64,000 bases of DNA from Dyella nitratireducens (GTDB lineage: Bacteria; Pseudomonadota; Gammaproteobacteria; Xanthomonadales; Rhodanobacteraceae), in the NCBI RefSeq assembly GCF_014642835.1, contig NZ_BMJA01000002.1, positions 647,775-711,774 of the forward strand, read 5' to 3'. The position numbers were made by a program, and so were the translations under genes. The number at the start of each line of letters is the position of its first letter. The stretch's first letter is position 1. A model generated the notes under the pieces. The model did no database searches. It was not told the origin of the DNA and saw nothing but the letters and a program-made list of their open reading frames with translations. Positions 60,308 to 64,000 of this stretch are shown one piece after another.

Positions 60308-60709
60308 TCAAGCGGGGAAGCGGTTGCCGAACATGGGCAATCCACTTTGGGATTCGGTTTGCGCGGCTTCGTCCTGCAGCACGTCCCAGTGCTCGGCGAG
60401 CTTGCCGTTTTCGATGCGGACGATATCCGCGGCGATCCACGCCGCAGGACGGCCATGGCCGGAGAAGCGTCCGTGCACGATGACGTAATCACCCTCGGCC
60501 ATGATCAGGCCATGCTCGTAACGCAAGCTGCTGGGGATATTGCGAATCAGGTTGAACAAGCCATTACGGCCAGGCGGGATATGCGCACTGTGTTGGATGT
60601 ACTTGTCTGACCAGAAGCGCTCGGCGGCTGCGTAGTCGCGCTGGTTGAACAGCGTGTCGAATGCCTCGATGACAAGAGCCTTGTTCTGTTCGGGCGACGT
60701 CTTTGACAT
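60308..60709 (-). CDS. SnoaL-like (NTF2-fold) polyketide-cyclase family protein
   Basis: 133 residues from the ATG at 60709. ALVIEAFDTLFNQRDYAAAE, then FWSDKYIQHSAHIPPGRNGL and IAADIVRIENGKLAEHWDVL are typical of the SnoaL_2 proteins often described as nuclear transport factor 2 family or predicted SnoaL-like aldol-condensation enzymes. Cytoplasmic. It is first in an operon with the SDR gene and is probably repressed by the divergent TetR protein. Confidence 0.85.
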   Translation of the reverse strand: MSKTSPEQNKALVIEAFDTLFNQRDYAAAERFWSDKYIQHSAHIPPGRNGLFNLIRNIPSSLRYEHGLIMAEGDYVIVHGRFSGHGRPAAWIAADIVRIENGKLAEHWDVLQDEAAQTESQSGLPMFGNRFPA

Positions 60710-60816
60710 GGTCGTTTCCTGTTCCGATGGCTCAAGTGGCGGTGCGCTCGAGCGCGAATGTGTCGATGCGTTACTTGGCGTCAGGTGTTCAGCTGCCTGA
60801 CGCAGGGGTAAAATCA

Positions 60817-60834
60817 CAATGGTGATCACCATTG
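60817..60834. promoter_or_regulatory. TetR operator palindrome, site 1
   Basis: CAATGGTGATCACCATTG is a perfect 18-bp palindrome between the divergent SnoaL/SDR operon and the TetR gene. A near-identical site lies 53 bp away at 60870-60887, about five helical turns. Likely operator of the TetR protein at 60934-61527. Confidence 0.85.
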
Positions 60835-60869
60835 ATGTGGCGTAGAATGGCTCCGTCTCGATCGAATGT

Positions 60870-60887
60870 CAATGGCGATCACCATTG
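60870..60887. promoter_or_regulatory. TetR operator palindrome, site 2
   Basis: CAATGGCGATCACCATTG differs from site 1 by one base. It lies 47 bp before the TetR start, so it probably gives autoregulation as well as control of the divergent genes. Confidence 0.85.
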
Positions 60888-60933
60888 TATTTCGAGGCAA
60901 AGCGCAGCCAGGCCGTAGGGCAGGAGTGGTTTT

Positions 60934-61527
60934 ATGGGCGTTTCAAAGAAGCAAGCTATTGAAAACAAAGGCGCTATCGTCGCTGCAGCGGAAAAGCTCT
61001 TTCGCGAGCGCGGGGTGGCTGCGGTGGGCTTGGCAGAGCTGACCAAGGCCGCAGGTTTCACCCAGGGCGGCTTCTACAACCACTTCAAATCGAAGGACGC
61101 CTTGGTTGCCGCGGTCATGGAGAGGGCCATGGAAGGCGGCGCGGACCTGCTTACGGGGGGCCTCGAAGCGTCAAAAGAGGAAGCGGTCGACCCCATCAAG
61201 CGGCATGTCGAGTGGTATCTGTCCCCCGATCACATGGCTGATGTGGAGGCAGGTTGTCCATTGACTGCATTCGCTGGCGATGTTCGTCGGCTTGGCCAGG
61301 AAGCGCGGCAATCCTACGCGCGCGGGCTGGCATGGAATGTCGATCAACTGGCGAATGTGATCGAGGGCGAGAACCCGCAAGAGAAAAGAAAAAAAGCCAT
61401 CGCGGTGTTCAGTCAGATGGTCGGCGCGCTGATGCTTTCGCGTGCTGTTGCTGAGGCTGATCCTGCGCTGGCTGATGAGATCTTGAGGGATGGGCGTCAG
61501 CAGTTGTTGCAGGTGCTTGGCGATTGA
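60934..61527 (+). CDS. TetR/AcrR family repressor
   Basis: 197 residues. The DNA-binding N-terminus is clear: IVAAAEKLFRERGVAAVGLA, then ELTKAAGFTQGGFYNHFKSK. The C-terminal domain (HVEWYLSPDHMADVEAGCPL, TAFAGDVRRLGQEAR) has the GCP(L/F)TA motif of the group of TetR regulators that control SDR or reductase operons. It is divergent from the SnoaL/SDR operon with two operator palindromes between them. It probably senses an aldehyde, quinone or similar electrophile; this is inferred from relatives only. Confidence 0.9.
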   Translation: MGVSKKQAIENKGAIVAAAEKLFRERGVAAVGLAELTKAAGFTQGGFYNHFKSKDALVAAVMERAMEGGADLLTGGLEASKEEAVDPIKRHVEWYLSPDHMADVEAGCPLTAFAGDVRRLGQEARQSYARGLAWNVDQLANVIEGENPQEKRKKAIAVFSQMVGALMLSRAVAEADPALADEILRDGRQQLLQVLGD

Positions 61528-61600
61528 ACGCGGAAAAGTGCCAGAGTTCTTTCAGGATAGATTGAACCGAGCGGTACCTGCTTAAGCGCGACGAGAAGCA

Positions 61601-62008
61601 TCAACCGCTCAACCATGCCACGGCTTCGATCTCGATCAAGAATTCGGGACGAAAGAGCGCAGACACTTGAACCAGGGTGCTGGCAGGAGGGTTTTTCACC
61701 TTGGCATCAGCCAGATAGCGATCCCTGGCTTCCCGTATAGCCGGAAGCGCCGCCATGCTGGTGACGAACATCGTGAACTTGATGATGTCTTTCAAGGTGC
61801 CGCCACGTGATTCGACGGCTGCTTTGAGATTGTGAAACACCTGATCGGCCTGTTTGGCGATGTCTCCCTCACCGACCAGCGATCCGTCTTGGTTGAGTGA
61901 CACTTGCCCCGCCACAAACACGAACCTTCCACCTGTGACCTCGACGAGTTGGCTGTAACCCGGCGGTGGCGGGAGCGTATCGGGATTGTTGAATACCGCT
62001 TCGGACAT
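61601..62008 (-). CDS. RidA (YjgF/YER057c/UK114) family protein
   Basis: 135 residues from the ATG at 62008, which has a GGAG site. GRFVFVAGQVSLNQDGSLVG, then QADQVFHNLKAAVESRGGTL, FTMFVTSMAALPAIREARDR and PPASTLVQVSALFRPEFLIE show the RidA fold, with the Arg and Glu of the active site (RPEFLIEIEA). RidA proteins hydrolyse reactive enamines/imines or related intermediates. It is divergent from a LysR regulator only 86 bp away, a common controlled pair. Confidence 0.9.
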   Translation of the reverse strand: MSEAVFNNPDTLPPPPGYSQLVEVTGGRFVFVAGQVSLNQDGSLVGEGDIAKQADQVFHNLKAAVESRGGTLKDIIKFTMFVTSMAALPAIREARDRYLADAKVKNPPASTLVQVSALFRPEFLIEIEAVAWLSG

Positions 62009-62094
62009 GGCGCTTGCTCCTTCTGAGTTAGGCGCATCTTGTGCCCGATACAGTGATCGAACAATATGATCAATATCGAACAAGGTGTCCGAAA

Positions 62095-62997
62095 ATGCGA
62101 ACACAGTTGCGTGCCGAAACCGATCTCGACCTGTTTATCGTAATCGCCAAGGAGGGCGGGTTGAGGCGCGCTGCGGCCAAGCTCAACGTACCTGTTTCGC
62201 GAATGAGTGATCGTCTGCGGGCGCTTGAGGAGCAGATGCAGGTAAGGTTGTTTCATCGCACCACGCGCAGCATGGCTTTGACCGAAGCGGGCTTGGCGCT
62301 GCTCACGCATGTGGAACCTGCACTCGCCGCGCTGGATGCGGCTGTCGAAGTCGCCGCGGCAGGGGGCGGTGAGCCATCCGGCATATTGAAGATCAACGCG
62401 GCGCCGCCTGCGGCCGAGCTGATCCTGGCGCCTCATCTACCTGGCTTTCTCGCGCGATATCCACGCATTGATGTCCAGCTTACCGTTGAGGATGCCCTGA
62501 TCGATATCGTGCGTGCCGGGTTCGATCTCGGTATTCGCTATGCCGAGCATCTGTCGGCCGACATGATCAGTGTTCCCATCGGAGGCAAGCAACGATACGT
62601 GCTTGTCGCTGCGCCAGCGCTGCTCAAGAAAACGGGAACGCCATCGCGCATTGAAGACCTCGCGCGCGTGCCCGCCATCCGCCATCGTTTCCCAGGCGGC
62701 ACGCTGCTACCTTGGGAATTTTCACGGAAGGGGAAGCTGGTCACCGTTGAGCCACATAACCGGCTTGTCACTGACAATACACGCGTGGCGGTTTCTGCGG
62801 CCCTGGGCGGGGCAGGTTATTTGCTCACTTTTGAAGAGCACGTGTCGACGTGGATCAGCAAAGGTAAATTAGTTTCCCTTATGCAGCATGGGCTGCCCGC
62901 ATTCAGCGGCCCGGTCATTTATTACTACTCGCGAAGGCATGTGCCACCACCTATGCGAGCATTTATCGATTACATGAAATCCGTCGCATCGGGTTGA
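62095..62997 (+). CDS. LysR family transcriptional regulator
   Basis: 300 residues from the ATG at 62095 (AAGGTG site 8 bp upstream); an upstream GTG at 62041 is less likely. The winged helix is LFIVIAKEGGLRRAAAKLNV, PVSRMSDRLRALEEQMQVRL and FHRTTRSMALTEAG. The substrate domain includes LKINAAPPAAELILAPHLPG and DLGIRYAEHLSADMISVPIG. It probably controls the divergent RidA gene; the 86-bp spacer has an ATATGATCAATATCG stretch that may contain its binding site. Confidence 0.9.
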   Translation: MRTQLRAETDLDLFIVIAKEGGLRRAAAKLNVPVSRMSDRLRALEEQMQVRLFHRTTRSMALTEAGLALLTHVEPALAALDAAVEVAAAGGGEPSGILKINAAPPAAELILAPHLPGFLARYPRIDVQLTVEDALIDIVRAGFDLGIRYAEHLSADMISVPIGGKQRYVLVAAPALLKKTGTPSRIEDLARVPAIRHRFPGGTLLPWEFSRKGKLVTVEPHNRLVTDNTRVAVSAALGGAGYLLTFEEHVSTWISKGKLVSLMQHGLPAFSGPVIYYYSRRHVPPPMRAFIDYMKSVASG

Positions 62998-63172
62998 TCA
63001 CGTGCGGGATGATTGAAGGGCGTGCGTGCGCTTGCGCTCGGTTGGGTCGGTGTACAAGATCGCCAAGTCGTCTAGACATCCGCACGCTTTCCGTCATCCG
63101 GGGCGCATTTACTGTCTGCTTGCAGCTGGCCTAACCAGCGGTGCATCGATAGGGTTCGCCACGGAGTCGATG

Positions 63173-63730
63173 ATGTCGAACGACAAACACATAGATGATT
63201 TGCTGGATCTGTTATCGGCACAGGGCAAAGAGGCCTATTTTGGCGAACCGGTTTCCGTGCTTGAACACTGCCTGCAGTGTGCATATTTCGCGGAGCAGTC
63301 TCAGGCTAGCCCTTCCACGATAGCGGCCGCATTGCTCCACGATATCGGCCACATGCTGCATGGCCTGCCGGAGGACATTGCGCAACGCGGTGTCGATGGC
63401 GCTCACGAAGAAGTGGCAGCCGCCTATCTGGCCAGGTGGTTTGGTGAAGACGTTACTGAAACGGTGCGCTTGCATGTCGCCGCGAAGCGCTATCTCTGCG
63501 CGACAGACCCAGGTTACCTCGGCCGGCTGTCGCCCGCTTCCGTCGAAAGCCTGCAACTCCAAGGTGGTCCGATGTGTGACGAGGAAGCGGCGGCTTTCGA
63601 GGCGTTGCCGAATGCCAGCGTCGCGGTCCAGCTGCGTCAATGGGATGACGAAGCCAAGATTCAGAATATGGATGTGCCGGGACTGGAGCACTATCGTTCT
63701 GTTCTTTTACGGGTGTCCGTAAGCGGTTAA
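63173..63730 (+). CDS. HD-domain protein, PhnZ-like
   Basis: 185 residues from the ATG at 63173 (GGAG site 7 bp upstream); the frame is open further upstream without support. VSVLEHCLQCAYFAEQSQAS, TIAAALLHDIGHMLHGLPED and GAHEEVAAAYLARWFGEDVT, VRLHVAAKRYLCATDPGYLG follow the HD-type diiron enzymes related to the phosphonate oxygenase PhnZ. PhnZ needs PhnY and acts on a hydroxylated aminophosphonate; no PhnY gene is seen, so the substrate is open. Single gene followed by a palindromic repeat. Confidence 0.8.
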   Translation: MSNDKHIDDLLDLLSAQGKEAYFGEPVSVLEHCLQCAYFAEQSQASPSTIAAALLHDIGHMLHGLPEDIAQRGVDGAHEEVAAAYLARWFGEDVTETVRLHVAAKRYLCATDPGYLGRLSPASVESLQLQGGPMCDEEAAAFEALPNASVAVQLRQWDDEAKIQNMDVPGLEHYRSVLLRVSVSG

Positions 63731-63733
63731 GCG

Positions 63734-63809
63734 CGTAGGTTGGGGTGCAAACCCCAACATGTTCGCCCGGATCAGCATGGCGATGTTGGGGTTTGCACCC
63801 CAACCTACG
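63734..63809. repeat. Palindromic repeat after the HD-domain gene
   Basis: CGTAGGTTGGGGTGCAAACC and its complement form a long stem (arms of about 26 bp) with a loop of about 20 nt. It resembles the inner stem of the repeat at 36683-36808 in layout (GTAGG-TGGG ends). It may act as a terminator. Confidence 0.88.
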
Positions 63810-63845
63810 AAGGTAGCGCCCATAATCCGTATGGAACTCCGCGGA

Positions 63846-63999
63846 TCATTGATTCGGCGCCGGCGTCGCCTGATAAAACACATTCAGCCATGTGCCATCC
63901 CGCTTCATTCACAAGGATGAGGCATCTGAAGGCGATCATTTCGCAGCACTTCAATCGGCATGCCGTGGTGCAGCGTGTGGAAACGTCCGTGGTGTTCAA
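63846..63999 (-). pseudogene. Degraded SnoaL/DUF4440-like gene tail at the window edge
   Basis: On the minus strand MKRDGTWLNVFYQATPAPNQ ends at a stop at 63846 and reads like the C-terminus of a DUF4440 protein, but the frame just upstream is broken by several stops (for example DASSL-stop-MKRDG, where TGG would restore the usual Trp). The rest lies outside the window, so decay or a sequence error cannot be told apart. Confidence 0.35.
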
Positions 64000-64000
64000 T

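Noticed and set aside
63173..63730. HD protein as a true phosphonate oxygenase PhnZ
   Set aside because: The fold fits, but no PhnY partner or other phosphonate gene is nearby, so only 'PhnZ-like' is kept.

Overview
The window looks like chromosome from a gamma-proteobacterium of the Xanthomonadales, most likely Rhodanobacteraceae (Dyella, Luteibacter, Frateuria or Rhodanobacter). This is inferred from four things: an aryl-polyene (xanthomonadin-type) pigment cluster, a leucine dehydrogenase and a fused isobutyryl-CoA mutase of the kind common in that order, high GC in the housekeeping genes, and very many GTCATTCCGGCGAAAGCCGG-type REP palindromes. No rRNA, tRNA or CRISPR array was seen.

Region 1 (1-11.8 kb, minus strand) is one long aryl-polyene operon read from 11806 down past base 1. 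In transcription order it holds an acyl carrier protein, family-2 glycosyltransferase, LolA-like protein, MMPL exporter, ketosynthase, chain-length factor, PlsC-type acyltransferase, second ACP, membrane protein, FabZ-like dehydratase, LpxL-type acyltransferase, hotdog thioesterase, methyltransferase, second ketosynthase and a second dehydratase cut by the window edge. Most junctions are ATGA/GTGA stop-start overlaps. The starter-unit ligase and the ketoreductase are not in the window.

Region 2 (12-21.9 kb) is ordinary chromosome: leucine dehydrogenase, two small YXWGXW-type envelope proteins, a TetR regulator with an alpha/beta hydrolase, a dicarboxylate/amino-acid symporter, and icmF, which carries half a REP element translated in frame.

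Region 3 (22-51 kb) is a lower-GC accessory region. It contains a Hel308-like helicase fused to a PD-(D/E)XK nuclease (Hna-like defence candidate), an AHH-nuclease toxin with its Imm11-like immunity protein and a decayed second copy of that pair, an intact and a fragmentary YopT-like cysteine protease, a frameshifted restriction endonuclease, a duplicated scrap of icmF, TonB-C proteins including a Sel1-ExbD-TonB fusion, a predicted ADP-ribosyltransferase effector with a Pro/Gly/Ser/Arg repeat linker, a four-gene R-body (Reb) operon, a secreted glycoside-hydrolase-like protein with seven lectin-like repeats, and a minimal RiPP locus of the graspetide type (55-residue precursor, terminator, ATP-grasp ligase). 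At least four copies of a MITE-like element with a REP core are scattered through it.

Region 4 (51-64 kb) returns to chromosomal genes: DUF1761 and YciI proteins, an M13 metallopeptidase, an STM3941-like protein, an alpha-L-fucosidase followed by an OprB-like porin, an SDR/SnoaL pair divergent from a TetR regulator with two palindromic operators between them, a RidA/LysR divergent pair, and a PhnZ-like HD protein.
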